A program made the translations under genes and the position numbers. From contig CAYREV010000008.1 of NCBI GenBank assembly GCA_964423345.1, positions 28,812 through 92,811 of the forward strand: a stretch of 64,000 nucleotides of DNA, given 5' to 3'. Of the stretch, positions 43,907 through 53,032 are shown piece by piece (position 1 is the first letter of the stretch; every line of letters begins with the position of its first letter). Source of the DNA: CAYREV01 sp964423345 (GTDB taxonomy: Bacteria; Bacteroidota; Rhodothermia; Balneolales; Balneolaceae). Under the pieces are notes generated by a model that had not been told where the DNA came from, did not search any database, and worked only from the letters and a program-made list of their open reading frames with translations.

Positions 43907-44482
43907 TTGAATAAGATTAAAATGGATATCCTGGGACTTTCAACCAGTCCCAGCAGTGGCGGCGCCTATGCACTGATCCTTAACGAAGTAGAAGGCAACA
44001 GGCGACTGCCCATCATCATCGGTACGTTCGAGGCCCAGGCTATTGCCTTGGAGCTGGAGCATATTAAGCCTCCCCGGCCCATGACCCATGACCTGTTAAA
44101 AAATATGATTCAGAATTTTGGTGCTGAGATTAACCAGGTGTTCATCAATGAATTGAGCGAGGGCACTTTTTTTGCCCGTATCCTCTATAGCAGTAACGGG
44201 GAGCAGCTGGAGCAGGATGCACGTCCCAGTGATGCTATCGCACTGGCTGTTCGATTCGATGCCCCTATCTATGTTTCCGAAGAAATTTTGAATGAAGCAG
44301 GCATTGTCTCCGAAGAGGAGGGAGGTGATACAGAGATGTCAACATCGAAAGGATCACAGGATACACCGGCCGAAATGAGTAAACTGGAGAAGCTGGAGAG
44401 GGAGTTGCAAACCGCTATTGATACCGAGAATTACGAGAAGGCGGCCCGCTTGCGGGATGAGATCCAGAAACTTAAAGGCTAA
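43907..44482 (+). CDS. Bifunctional nuclease family protein with UVR motif
   Basis: 191 residues. The N-terminal DUF151/BFN domain (MDILGLSTSPSSGGAYALILNE, LPIIIGTFEAQAIALELE, RPSDAIALAVRFDAPIYVSEEIL) is followed by a Ser/Glu linker and a C-terminal UvrB/UvrC-type motif (ENYEKAARLRDEIQKL). Plant members have RNase and DNase activity; the bacterial role is not settled. The start could be TTG 43907 (MNKIKMDIL) or ATG 43922; the former fits relatives better. bshC follows after 5 bases. Confidence 0.85.
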   Translation: MNKIKMDILGLSTSPSSGGAYALILNEVEGNRRLPIIIGTFEAQAIALELEHIKPPRPMTHDLLKNMIQNFGAEINQVFINELSEGTFFARILYSSNGEQLEQDARPSDAIALAVRFDAPIYVSEEILNEAGIVSEEEGGDTEMSTSKGSQDTPAEMSKLEKLERELQTAIDTENYEKAARLRDEIQKLKG

Positions 44483-44487
44483 ACGGT

Positions 44488-46104
44488 TTGCAGATAGAAA
44501 ACTATCCATTTAATAAACTGCCCTTCTCGTCTCTTTTCAAAGCCTATATTGAAGATTTTGATCGATTGGCTCCTTTCTTTTCGGCCAATCCACTGGATCA
44601 GGGCCAGGTTGAAGAAAAGGCCGATTCACTGATCTTCAAGGGAGATAAAAAAAGGTCAGCCGAGATCCTTGAAGAGGTTAACCGTCGGTACGATCCGGAT
44701 GAGGAAGCATTGAGGAATATCGAGCGGTTAAAGGAGGATCAATCCCTGGCTATTATAACAGGCCAGCAGCTCTGTTTGTACGGGGGGGCCTTGTTCACCT
44801 TTTTCAAGACCGTTACTACCATTCATCTGGCAAGGCGGATGGAAAAGAAATTGAATAGGCCCGTCATCCCTGTTTTCTGGCTGGCGGACGAAGACCATGA
44901 TTATGATGAGGTGCGTTCCGTATCGGTCTTCGGAAGAGATGAAAGACACACTTTCGCACTGGGTAAAAAAGAGCAACCGCTCCCGCCGGTGGCTGAGCTT
45001 ACTTTTTCGGAGGGACTCAATGATGTGCGAGGCCAGCTAAGGGAGGTGCTGCATGAGACTGATTTCACCGGGAAACTGTGGGAGCTGCTCGACAGCTGTT
45101 TTGAGCCGGGGAAGCGTTTTGATTACAGTTTCGGGGAATTGATGGTCAGGCTCTTTTCCCGGCACGGACTGGTACTGGCGGGGAGCAACCACCCTGCGGT
45201 TAAAGGACATACACGGGAATGCATGAAAAGGGCTATTGGAAAGGCCGAAGAAATGCGGGAAGCTCTTCAACGGCAGACCAACCGTATCAAAGAGGAATAT
45301 CATCAGCAGGTCACTTTGTATGATTCCAATCTGTTTTACCTGGATCCCGGTAGCGGCCGGTTGAAGATTAGCCGTGAGGGGGAGAGATGGAAGACCGAAA
45401 CGGGCAGGGAGTGGGACAGGGAGGAGCTGATGGAAGATATAGACCAAAATCCCGAGAGGTTTTCCCCCAATGTATTTTTGAGGCCAATCCTGCAGGATCT
45501 TTTTCTCCCTACACTCGGGTATGTAGCCGGGCCCGGCGAGACGGCCTATTATGCCCAGATGAAAGAGTATTATCGCTGTTTCGATTTAGATATGCCCCTG
45601 ATCTTTCCCCGCATCAGTGGAACCTTTATTGAGCCGCCCATACAACGGATACTTGGAGAGCTCCCATTCGACCTGCATGAGTACGACGCGCGTATCGAAG
45701 ACCTGGAATCGACATATGTTGACAGGACGGAACAAGTCGATATAGAAGAGATTTTTTCAAGCTGGAAAAAAGAAACCGAGGCCTTGTCGGAACCCTATAT
45801 CGAGCGTATCAAGCAGGTGGATCCAACCCTGGAAGGAGCATCGGGGAAAGCTCTGTCCGCTTTCCACGGGGAGCTCGACAAGCTGAAAGGAAAAGTGTAC
45901 CGGTCGGTCAAACAGCAGGAACAGACGCAGCTTGACCGTATAGATAAAATCAAGGAGCACTTATTTCCGGACGGAAGCCTGCAGGAGCGAACCATAGCGG
46001 CCATCTATTTTATGAATAAATACGGTGTGGATATATGGGACCGGTTGTTAGATGGCCTTGAGGAGGAGGAACCGTTGGATCGTCACAAACTATTTTACCT
46101 CTAA
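44488..46104 (+). CDS. bshC: Bacillithiol cysteine-adding enzyme BshC
   Basis: 538 residues. TGQQLCLYGGALFTFFKTVTT and FWLADEDHDYDEV are hallmark BshC segments, and a long coiled coil lies near the C-terminus (FHGELDKLKGKVYRSVKQQEQTQLDRI). It adds Cys to GlcN-malate in the last step of bacillithiol synthesis, implying this thiol is the main low-molecular-weight thiol. bshA and bshB are not in the window. TTG is the start codon, just after the nuclease gene. Confidence 0.93.
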   Translation: MQIENYPFNKLPFSSLFKAYIEDFDRLAPFFSANPLDQGQVEEKADSLIFKGDKKRSAEILEEVNRRYDPDEEALRNIERLKEDQSLAIITGQQLCLYGGALFTFFKTVTTIHLARRMEKKLNRPVIPVFWLADEDHDYDEVRSVSVFGRDERHTFALGKKEQPLPPVAELTFSEGLNDVRGQLREVLHETDFTGKLWELLDSCFEPGKRFDYSFGELMVRLFSRHGLVLAGSNHPAVKGHTRECMKRAIGKAEEMREALQRQTNRIKEEYHQQVTLYDSNLFYLDPGSGRLKISREGERWKTETGREWDREELMEDIDQNPERFSPNVFLRPILQDLFLPTLGYVAGPGETAYYAQMKEYYRCFDLDMPLIFPRISGTFIEPPIQRILGELPFDLHEYDARIEDLESTYVDRTEQVDIEEIFSSWKKETEALSEPYIERIKQVDPTLEGASGKALSAFHGELDKLKGKVYRSVKQQEQTQLDRIDKIKEHLFPDGSLQERTIAAIYFMNKYGVDIWDRLLDGLEEEEPLDRHKLFYL

Positions 46105-46120
46105 GTCAAAATTCCCCGCC

Positions 46121-46690
46121 TTGAATAATTCCAAAGAGAAAGATACCATCCGCCGGAAACTGCTTGAGCGGCGGCAGGCACTCTCACAAGCTGAATACGA
46201 TGAGAAATCACATGCCATTGTCAAACGGCTCCGGGAGCAGCCTGCATTTGACAAGTCAGAAACCATCCACTGTTATGTTTCGATCAACGAGAGGAAGGAG
46301 GTAAATACCCATTTCCTCATTCAAGCATTACTGGATTCGAAGAAGAAAGTAGTGGTGCCGGTGACCAATTTTGATGATAATACCCTTTCACATTATTACC
46401 TGGAGCGTTTTTCAGACCTCAAAAAAAACAGGTGGAACGTGCCCGAACCGACAAGCGGGCGGATTGCCGGCCCCGCCGAACCGGACCTGGTCATCGTTCC
46501 GATGGTAGGCGGTGACCTTGACAAAAACAGGCTCGGTTACGGCAAGGGGTTCTATGACCGTTTCCTCAAGAAGGCTAAAGGCATTAAAATCGGCCTTCTT
46601 TTTGAACGGTGCCTGGTCGACCGGCTGCCGTCGGAATCGTTTGACGTCCCCATGGACAAACTGGTAACGGAAGGCAAAGTGATCGATTGA
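46121..46690 (+). CDS. 5-formyltetrahydrofolate cyclo-ligase
   Basis: 189 residues from TTG 46121 (NNSKEKDTIRRKLLERRQAL). The frame is open from 46052, but that would overlap bshC by about 50 bases and lacks family similarity. The signature GRIAGPAEPDLVIVPMVGGD and YGKGFYDRFLKK contains the ATP/substrate-binding loop. It converts 5-formyl-THF to 5,10-methenyl-THF. The gene follows bshC by 16 bases. Confidence 0.88.
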   Translation: MNNSKEKDTIRRKLLERRQALSQAEYDEKSHAIVKRLREQPAFDKSETIHCYVSINERKEVNTHFLIQALLDSKKKVVVPVTNFDDNTLSHYYLERFSDLKKNRWNVPEPTSGRIAGPAEPDLVIVPMVGGDLDKNRLGYGKGFYDRFLKKAKGIKIGLLFERCLVDRLPSESFDVPMDKLVTEGKVID

Positions 46691-46786
46691 TTGCCACCCA
46701 ATAGAGGGGATTGTATATTACAGTGTAACAGTCCTGTTTATCTTGCGTAGAAGAAAAAAACGGGCAACAACAAGCTGATTAAAGCC

Positions 46787-47494
46787 ATGGCACAAAAAAG
46801 GAGAACCAAGGAACAATATACCGAGCAGAACCTCGACTCCATGATGGAGTTTGAAGACCGGGAACTTGAGGAGACGATGCGTGACTTCCTGGAAGAGGAG
46901 AAAAAAGCCAATAGCAATATCTGGAATTTTGCAACCATAGCGGGTATTGCCATGTTTTTTGTGGGAATGATATACCTGGTACAGTCGATCGGCCTGTGGT
47001 TTGGCCCCGACCTGTCAGGCATTGTAAGCCTGATGCCCCTCATCGGCGGGATCCTGGTAACGATGGTTGGTTTCGGTTTCCTGGTAGGCGACCGTAAAAG
47101 GGTCAAGAAGAGCCGTAAAAAGAAAAAGAAGAGAAGAGAGTTTAATTTTGATTTCGGGGAATCCGCGGCGGGAAGGCAGGATGAGGAATTTAGTCTTGAT
47201 AACGACCTGGAAGGCGGGTTTTCCGGCAGGGGAAGAAGCTCATCCTCAAAATACAATTTTGATTCTTTCGCTTTACGCCAGCCTAAAAAGCTTTACAAAT
47301 CGAGGACGGACAAAAAATGGGCGGGAGTCTGCGGCGGACTTTCCAAATATTTCGGTATCAGTTCCACTGCCATACGTCTTCTGTTTTTCCTTACACTCTT
47401 TCCGACTTCGGGAGGTTCGCTGATTGTCTATATTGCACTGGCGGTTGCCCTCGACAAGGAACCCCCTGAGCTGATGGACGATTTTAATTACTGA
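46787..47494 (+). CDS. PspC domain membrane protein
   Basis: 235 residues. Two transmembrane helices (about 43-63 and 80-100) are followed by a strongly basic stretch (KKSRKKKKKRRE), an acidic/Gly-Ser linker, and a C-terminal PspC domain (about 165-225: KLYKSRTDKKWAGVCGGLSKYFGIS, then a transmembrane helix). PspC domains sense or respond to envelope stress. The function here is not known beyond that. There is a 96-base gap on each side with no gene. Confidence 0.82.
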   Translation: MAQKRRTKEQYTEQNLDSMMEFEDRELEETMRDFLEEEKKANSNIWNFATIAGIAMFFVGMIYLVQSIGLWFGPDLSGIVSLMPLIGGILVTMVGFGFLVGDRKRVKKSRKKKKKRREFNFDFGESAAGRQDEEFSLDNDLEGGFSGRGRSSSSKYNFDSFALRQPKKLYKSRTDKKWAGVCGGLSKYFGISSTAIRLLFFLTLFPTSGGSLIVYIALAVALDKEPPELMDDFNY

Positions 47495-47635
47495 TTCAAA
47501 TATGCTTGAATCTTCCAAAATACCCGTGGGGCTGCATGGCAGGGTTTTCCCGGCTACCAATAGTGACAATTCTCAAATATAGAAGATGATTGCTATATTG
47601 GCCCAGAATCAGCTCCCAAACAATAGTAGGAATCT

Positions 47636-48241
47636 GTGTTTATAACTTTTGAAGGCATCGACGGCAGCGGCAAGTCTACCCAGATTTCCCTGCTGCGGGA
47701 AAAACTTGAAAGCCACGGCTATTCTACGGCGGTATTTCGCGAGCCCGGGGGTACGGAAATTTCTGAAAAAATACGGTCCATACTGCTGGATGCCACTCTG
47801 GAGGTGGACCCGGTAACTGAGCTGCTCCTGTTTTCGGCGGCAAGGTCACAGCTGATATTCGAAAAGGTTATCCCTCTCCAGGAGGAAGGCACGGTAGTTA
47901 TTCTGGACCGTTTTTATGATTCAACCACGGCCTACCAGGGATACGGCAGGTCGTCTGTGCCATTGGATCAGATAGGGGAACTTAACGAGATCGCCAGTCA
48001 CCGAACGGAACCCGATATCACTTTCTACCTCAAAATCTCTCTTCAGGAAGCCAAAAAGCGAAATGCTAAAAAACAAAAGGACCGGATGGAGATGTCGGGC
48101 GATGACTTTTACCGTAAAGTCATTGAGGGCTTCGATCAGCTGGCGGAATCAGAAGAACGATTTGTTACCCTCGATGCAACGGCCCCACGCAAGCAGGTTC
48201 AGGATCGGATATGGCAACGGGTCAAAGCTGATCTTGCGTAA
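47636..48241 (+). CDS. tmk: Thymidylate kinase
   Basis: 201 residues. The P-loop GIDGSGKST (8-16) is followed by the DR motif LDRFYDSTTAYQGYGR and a short lid (KKRNAKKQKDRME) rich in basic residues. It phosphorylates dTMP to dTDP. The start codon is GTG (MFITFEGID). It stands alone, with 141 bases before and 366 after. Confidence 0.94.
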   Translation: MFITFEGIDGSGKSTQISLLREKLESHGYSTAVFREPGGTEISEKIRSILLDATLEVDPVTELLLFSAARSQLIFEKVIPLQEEGTVVILDRFYDSTTAYQGYGRSSVPLDQIGELNEIASHRTEPDITFYLKISLQEAKKRNAKKQKDRMEMSGDDFYRKVIEGFDQLAESEERFVTLDATAPRKQVQDRIWQRVKADLA

Positions 48242-48607
48242 ATAAGAGGTACAGGTTCAGACAGTAGCAGGTGGGGAAGTAATCTTTTCTTAGGTAACGG
48301 CAATACGTTTTAAACCCCAACTCCGTGATATCGTCCTTCCCCTCAAAGATATCGGGAGACTGCTGCCGCCCTCAATGCCGGGGTTCTTCCGGCTTGCATA
48401 CGGGCATGGACCAGGAGCTATCTCCGGGTGCCGGCCGATATGGTAGAGTGAGGTCATTTTTAATTCCTATCCAAGGCAGGTAAATCCTGTAAACCAGTCA
48501 AATGCATTTTTATTGGGGCTTCGTACATCCAATATCACTTTATCTGCGTAGGTACAGACAAGAGCGGCATAAAATATTATAAATCCCAATAAAACAACTA
48601 TCCTATT
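48242..48607. other. 366-base intergenic region before the DUF4331 genes
   Basis: I see no convincing reading frame, RNA gene or strong terminator. The right part becomes AT-rich, as expected for a promoter, but contains no full TTG/TAnnTTTG match. It may hold regulatory sites for the exported proteins downstream. Confidence 0.5.
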
Positions 48608-49267
48608 ATGCATTTAAAAAAACTGATAATTACAGGCGGAATCATTGCTGTGATAGCGGCTGCCGGTTTATTCGCGGCTGACCATATTGATGCCCCCGCC
48701 GTCGAAGGAACCAATTCCGATATCACGGATCTGTACGTATTTAGAAGCCCGGCCAACAGTGATAACCTGGTGTTTAATGTTAATACCCAGGGCCTTTTAT
48801 CACCATCCGATACAGAGAATGCCCGGTTCGATCCGAATGTGATGATCGAATTCAAAATCGACAACAACGGCGACCTAGTCGAAGACCTGGTCATTCAGTG
48901 CGTATTTACCGGCAACAAGGTATATGCCTACGGTCCTGCCGCCCCCCAATCTACGGGTACCGCCAGCCGGGTCAACCTGGATGCAAACCGGACAAGCGCA
49001 GAGATATCGAATCTCGGTGAATCGCCTAATGTAGGCACGAATAACGGGATCAGTGTTTTCGCAGGCCCGCGTGACGACCCCTTCTTTTTCGATTTTGGGC
49101 AGTTCAACAAAATATTAGCCGGAGAAGCTTCAAGCTTTCGGGACCCCGGTGTAGACACCTTTGCAGGTACCAATGTTCTTGCCCTGGTTGTAGAGGTGCC
49201 GAAATCGATGCTGGGCAACGCCGAGACCCTGAATGTATGGGCTACAACGAATGAGCGAACGAACTAA
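48608..49267 (+). CDS. DUF4331 family exported protein (first of pair)
   Basis: 219 residues with a signal peptide (HLKKLIITGGIIAVIAAAG, cleavage near FAADH). The mature start ADHIDAPAVEGTNSDITDLYVF is the DUF4331 hallmark; RDDPFFFDFGQFN and DTFAGTNVLALVVEVP are further conserved blocks. It lacks a lipobox, so it is probably periplasmic or surface-exposed. The biochemical function of DUF4331 is unknown. It is followed after 33 bases by a second protein of the same family. Confidence 0.85.
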   Translation: MHLKKLIITGGIIAVIAAAGLFAADHIDAPAVEGTNSDITDLYVFRSPANSDNLVFNVNTQGLLSPSDTENARFDPNVMIEFKIDNNGDLVEDLVIQCVFTGNKVYAYGPAAPQSTGTASRVNLDANRTSAEISNLGESPNVGTNNGISVFAGPRDDPFFFDFGQFNKILAGEASSFRDPGVDTFAGTNVLALVVEVPKSMLGNAETLNVWATTNERTN

Positions 49268-49300
49268 CATAATTTTAAATACCAAAAACAGACACCTATT

Positions 49301-49834
49301 ATGAATAAGCTAACCCTATTGACACTGTTTATACTAACGACCGGCCTGTTGATTGCAGGTTGTGATGAAGCGCCTTCTCCGCCCGTAAGTCCGGATGCGG
49401 TATTTACCCAGGCCGACCAGATGGGAAGGCCCGCTATTAACACGGTCTTTGTTTCCTCGGGAAGTAAGGACGCGTTTAATACGACGGTGCCATCCCAGAT
49501 GGAAAGTGCCTATCAGCAGGCTTTTGAAGACCGGCTGCTGGCCCTCAATGGCAACTACACCCAGAACGCACTGGGCCAGGATGCTGCAACCTTCACAACC
49601 CTGCTTGCCAATGATGTACTTAATGTGGCAACCGGCGGAAAGACCACCTTCTTTGACGGACAAAATGTCTTGACGGGACGTGCTCTTGCCGATGACGTTA
49701 TCGATGTAGAGCTGTTGCTAATCTTTGGCGGGCCTGATGGCTCCGACAACCCCGGCCTGACTTCCGACAATGTTGACGGGAACGACAAGGAGTTTCTATC
49801 CACATTTCCTTACCTGGCGGCCGCACATAATTAG
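49301..49834 (+). CDS. DUF4331-related lipoprotein (second of pair)
   Basis: 177 residues. A lipobox IAGC (Cys21) shows it is a lipoprotein. The mature part begins with a Pro-rich linker, then FTQADQMGRPAINTVFVSSGSKDAFNTTVPSQM and ends in a FGGPDGSDNPGLTSDNVDGNDKEFL block. These correspond to the C-terminal half of longer DUF4331 proteins, so the pair looks like a split version of one longer protein. The function is unknown. Confidence 0.75.
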   Translation: MNKLTLLTLFILTTGLLIAGCDEAPSPPVSPDAVFTQADQMGRPAINTVFVSSGSKDAFNTTVPSQMESAYQQAFEDRLLALNGNYTQNALGQDAATFTTLLANDVLNVATGGKTTFFDGQNVLTGRALADDVIDVELLLIFGGPDGSDNPGLTSDNVDGNDKEFLSTFPYLAAAHN

Positions 49835-49844
49835 ATAACCCCGC

Positions 49845-49888
49845 AAACCCCCGGCCTGCAGGGGATACCTGCGGGCGTCCGGGGGTTT
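49845..49888 (+). terminator. Terminator or attenuator after the DUF4331 pair
   Basis: AAACCCCCGG (49845-49854) and CCGGGGGTTT (49879-49888) form a perfect 10-bp stem; inside it GCAGG (49858-49862) pairs CCTGC (49868-49872). It ends in TTTATT with a short T-run. It lies 10 bases after the stop and 18 before the TPR lipoprotein, so it may reduce read-through to that gene. Confidence 0.65.
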
Positions 49889-49906
49889 ATTAAAACCCCT
49901 ATTAGG

Positions 49907-51256
49907 ATGAATACATCAATAACCGGATTTCTACTTGTTTTACTGTTTGTATGTTCGGGCTGCGACCATAGCGAAACGCAAGCACCCATTGTGAAAGAAC
50001 AAGAGGTAACAGATTATTTAAACACAGAAAAATTTCAGCAGTCGGTACAGATTAATCGCATAGAGGACAATATTTCCTTCTGGAGAAACAAGCTTAAGTC
50101 GGATCCCTCCAGCATAACTTATAGGAGCAAACTGGGAGCGGCCTTGATCCAGCATTTTGATGTTAAGCGGGATATTCGGGATCTGAACAAGGCGGGAGAT
50201 CTCCTGAAGGCTGCTGATAGCCTTTCCGGGATAAAGAATGCGGAAAGGCTGCAAGCCCTTTCAAACCTGGCCATAAAAAAACATCAGTTCAGGGAGGCGT
50301 ACAGATACGCCCGAAAAGCTCTCGATATTGGTGATGAGGAGAGTACCTCCCATTTATTATTGTTTGACACCATGATGGAGCGAGGCGAAGCCGAGCTGGC
50401 AAAAAGACACCTGGATAAAGTGAAAAACCCCTATAATTTTGCCTATCTGATAAGGCGGGCCAGGTATAAGGACTACCGGGGACAGCTGGATTCGGCTATT
50501 TATTATATGGAAAAGGCGCAGGATATCGCAGCCCCCCATTCCCGCCTGGCGGCATGGACGGCCGGAACCCTGGGCGATATGTACGGACATGCGGGGAAAG
50601 TCCAAAAATCGTACCGGCTGTACAGGAAGGTGTTACAAATGGAACATACCGGTGATACCTACCTTCATAGCCTGAAAGGAATTGCATGGATCGCCTTTGC
50701 CCATGACCGTAACACCACCCTGGCAGTAAAGATCCTGAATTTTGTGGACCGGCAGGTGGAATCGCCCGATGTCAGGCTTACCCTTGCTGATATAGCTGCT
50801 TTTGAGGGCGACAGGGAACGTAAGAAAAGATATCTTCGCGCTTTTGTAGAGGAGGCTCAAAAGCCTGATTATCGCGGTATGTATGATACCCGGTTGATAG
50901 AGATCGCAGCAACAGAGTTAAACGACACGGACCGGGCTATGGAACTGGTGGAAAAAGAGCTGATAAACAGGCCTGCTCCCGGAATCTACGATCTCAAGGC
51001 GTGGGTCTATCTGAAGCAGGGTCATGAACGCAAAGCCCTGGAAACGGCGAGGAAGCATGTGGAAGGAGAAACGTATGAGCCCCTTCCGGCCTACCATATG
51101 GCTCATATCTACCTGGCGAATGGCAAATTGGGAAAAGCTACAGAATATTTCAGCGAAGCGGTTGAGGCCGGTTTTGAGTTGGGGCCGGCGATAAAGAGGA
51201 TAGCTGAAAATAAGCTGTTAAGTCTTAAAAATAGCCCGATTGCCTCACATAAATAA
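49907..51256 (+). CDS. TPR-repeat lipoprotein
   Basis: 449 residues. A lipobox at CSGC (Cys19) anchors it as a lipoprotein. The body is helical with tetratricopeptide-like units, for example REAYRYARKALDIG, AELAKRHLDKVKNP, LDSAIYYMEKAQDI, KVQKSYRLYRKVLQ and LGKATEYFSEAVEAG. TPRs usually mediate protein binding. Its place after the DUF4331 pair is a combination I recall from other Bacteroidota; the HupE-like gene sometimes seen in that context is absent here. Confidence 0.8.
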   Translation: MNTSITGFLLVLLFVCSGCDHSETQAPIVKEQEVTDYLNTEKFQQSVQINRIEDNISFWRNKLKSDPSSITYRSKLGAALIQHFDVKRDIRDLNKAGDLLKAADSLSGIKNAERLQALSNLAIKKHQFREAYRYARKALDIGDEESTSHLLLFDTMMERGEAELAKRHLDKVKNPYNFAYLIRRARYKDYRGQLDSAIYYMEKAQDIAAPHSRLAAWTAGTLGDMYGHAGKVQKSYRLYRKVLQMEHTGDTYLHSLKGIAWIAFAHDRNTTLAVKILNFVDRQVESPDVRLTLADIAAFEGDRERKKRYLRAFVEEAQKPDYRGMYDTRLIEIAATELNDTDRAMELVEKELINRPAPGIYDLKAWVYLKQGHERKALETARKHVEGETYEPLPAYHMAHIYLANGKLGKATEYFSEAVEAGFELGPAIKRIAENKLLSLKNSPIASHK

Positions 51257-51557
51257 TATCGCCCGGCTTGCAGGATCTATTCCTGACTTGGACAGGGGGT
51301 CTCTGCAGCATGTTGAATTAAGTTTGCAAGTCTGAATAACCGTCCGGCCTAACCGGTGCGAAGCGGGCCCTGGCCGCTCGTGGGCGGTTTACTGCAATGA
51401 AAAATGCTCTCAGATTTGATCGGTAAATTTATTGCTGATGAAGCAAAATATGCTTAATTTAATTGCATTGTGGATAGTTCCTATTTAAAACTAAAAATGT
51501 CCTTTTCCATTAATAAATAAGCAATACTAACCTTTCAATATAGAAGTAGATATAATT
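51257..51557. other. 301-base intergenic region
   Basis: No gene seen. A GC-rich part near 51340-51390 is followed by an AT-rich stretch up to the SRPBCC gene. TAACCTTT at 51528-51535, near the gene, is a partial match to a -7 box, but no good -33 element goes with it. Confidence 0.45.
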
Positions 51558-52058
51558 ATGGCGCACGAAAGAATCGAAGTTGATCTGCCACTTGCCAAAG
51601 TTTACGAACACCTGAGCGATCCGTCTTACTTCCCTCACTTCTTTGAACGAATTGAAAACGTAACTAAAATTAATTCCCAAACGTTTGAATTCGATGCCAA
51701 AATTGGGGGTGAGGATTATCAATGGACCACCAATATCATTGATGATTTGAGAAATACCCGTTTCGCCTGGATTACCATTAACGGCAATCTCAACCAAACC
51801 GGTACCATCCGTTTTACTCCGCTTGACAACGGGGAGCGGACTCGCGTCGATATCAGCCTGGATTACCGCACGTTTTTCGGTGAACCCGAAGAGGAGTTGG
51901 CGAAATTCATCCAAGGCCTTCCAGCTCAGCTGAAGAAAGACCTTCAGCGCTTTAAAGATGAGGTTGAAAGCAATACCTTCAAGGAAAAGGCCGAAGATAC
52001 ACTCGCCTCAGCCGAAGAGCAGGAATCGGCAGAAGAGGAAGACGAGGTAACCGTATAA
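51558..52058 (+). CDS. SRPBCC-family protein
   Basis: 166 residues. The N-terminal 135 residues fit the START/Bet v1-like SRPBCC fold (polyketide cyclase type): ERIEVDLPLAKVYEHLSDPSYFPHFFERIENV is the typical start, with WTTNIIDDLRNTRFAW in the middle. The C-terminal 30 residues are highly acidic (SAEEQESAEEEDE). Members bind small hydrophobic ligands; the ligand here is unknown. It is a single-gene unit ended by a strong terminator. Confidence 0.82.
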   Translation: MAHERIEVDLPLAKVYEHLSDPSYFPHFFERIENVTKINSQTFEFDAKIGGEDYQWTTNIIDDLRNTRFAWITINGNLNQTGTIRFTPLDNGERTRVDISLDYRTFFGEPEEELAKFIQGLPAQLKKDLQRFKDEVESNTFKEKAEDTLASAEEQESAEEEDEVTV

Positions 52059-52100
52059 CGGTCTGAGACCCTTAACTTATTATCAGAAGCATATTATCAG

Positions 52101-52131
52101 AAAAATGCGCACTTCGGTGCGCATTTTTTTT
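52101..52131 (+). terminator. Strong Rho-independent terminator with UUCG loop
   Basis: ATGCGCAC (52105-52112), TTCG loop, GTGCGCAT (52117-52124), extended by flanking A/T pairs and followed by eight T residues. It ends the SRPBCC gene. Confidence 0.93.
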
Positions 52132-52138
52132 ATGTTTG
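52131..52138 (+). promoter_or_regulatory. Putative -7 box of the aroE promoter
   Basis: TATGTTTG is a full match to TAnnTTTG, directly abutting the terminator T-run. The aroE TTG start is 34 bases on. The -33 position would fall within the terminator hairpin. Confidence 0.35.
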
Positions 52139-52171
52139 CACTAGCTAAACGCAACCGAAAAGATACCGGTC

Positions 52172-53032
52172 TTGAATTTAACGGAGTTTCAACGGTCTAA
52201 ATTTTCCGACAGTCCCCATTTCCTGTTGCTGGGCAATCCAGTGGATCACAGCCTTTCGCCATTGATGCATAATACAGCTGCAGAACACCTCGATATCGAT
52301 ATTGGATATTATGCAGTGGGTTTGCGCGCTGATGAGCTTTCTTCGGTAGCGGCACACTTTAACCTGGAACAGTTCGGGGGTGCCAATATCACTATACCGT
52401 ACAAACATATGTTGATGGAATATGTAGACCGGCTGTCGGTGGTAGCCCGGAATATAGGAGCCATCAATACGGTTGTTAAAAAAGAGGATATGCTGATAGG
52501 GGATAATACCGACATTTACGGTTTTTCGGTCCCCCTTAAGCAGTACGCAGGTGAATTGGCCGGTAGCAGGGCCGTCATCTTCGGTACCGGCGGGGCGACC
52601 AAGGCCGTTATACACGCCCTGTTTGATTACTCGGTAGAAGAGATAATACTTATATCAAGGTCGCCGGACGAACGGAGGGGATTCAGCGATATTGACCGTG
52701 TTCTTGTGGCGGGATACGATGCATGGACGGCGTATTCCGAGGAGGCGAGTATTATCATTAATGCGACGCCCCTGGGAATGCATCCCGATGAAAACTCTTC
52801 GCCGGTTCGTGATGAGGAGGCAGCATCACTCGGGGATAAGATTTGCTACGATATTGTATACAATCCCCTCAATACCAGGTTTTTAAAACAGGCGGAAGAG
52901 GCCGGGGCGCGAACCATCGGGGGGCTCGAAATGTTGATACACCAGGGCAGCAAGTCGTTTGAACTTTGGACCGGCGAACCATTTCCCATTGAAACAGTAA
53001 GAGCGAAGCTTCATGAGCATATCACCCGATAA
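52172..53032 (+). CDS. aroE: Shikimate dehydrogenase
   Basis: 286 residues. The N-terminal substrate domain has GNPVDHSLSPLMHN and NITIPYK (catalytic Lys), and DNTDIYGF supplies the catalytic Asp. The NADPH domain has FGTGGATKAV, then NATPLGM and GGLEMLIHQG. It reduces 3-dehydroshikimate in aromatic amino-acid synthesis. TTG is the start codon. Its last 20 bases overlap the start of the next gene in another frame. Confidence 0.95.
   Translation: MNLTEFQRSKFSDSPHFLLLGNPVDHSLSPLMHNTAAEHLDIDIGYYAVGLRADELSSVAAHFNLEQFGGANITIPYKHMLMEYVDRLSVVARNIGAINTVVKKEDMLIGDNTDIYGFSVPLKQYAGELAGSRAVIFGTGGATKAVIHALFDYSVEEIILISRSPDERRGFSDIDRVLVAGYDAWTAYSEEASIIINATPLGMHPDENSSPVRDEEAASLGDKICYDIVYNPLNTRFLKQAEEAGARTIGGLEMLIHQGSKSFELWTGEPFPIETVRAKLHEHITR

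Noticed and set aside
46052..46120. Upstream extension of the 5-formyl-THF cyclo-ligase overlapping bshC
   Set aside because: The extension overlaps bshC and lacks family similarity; TTG at 46121 gives the normal length.
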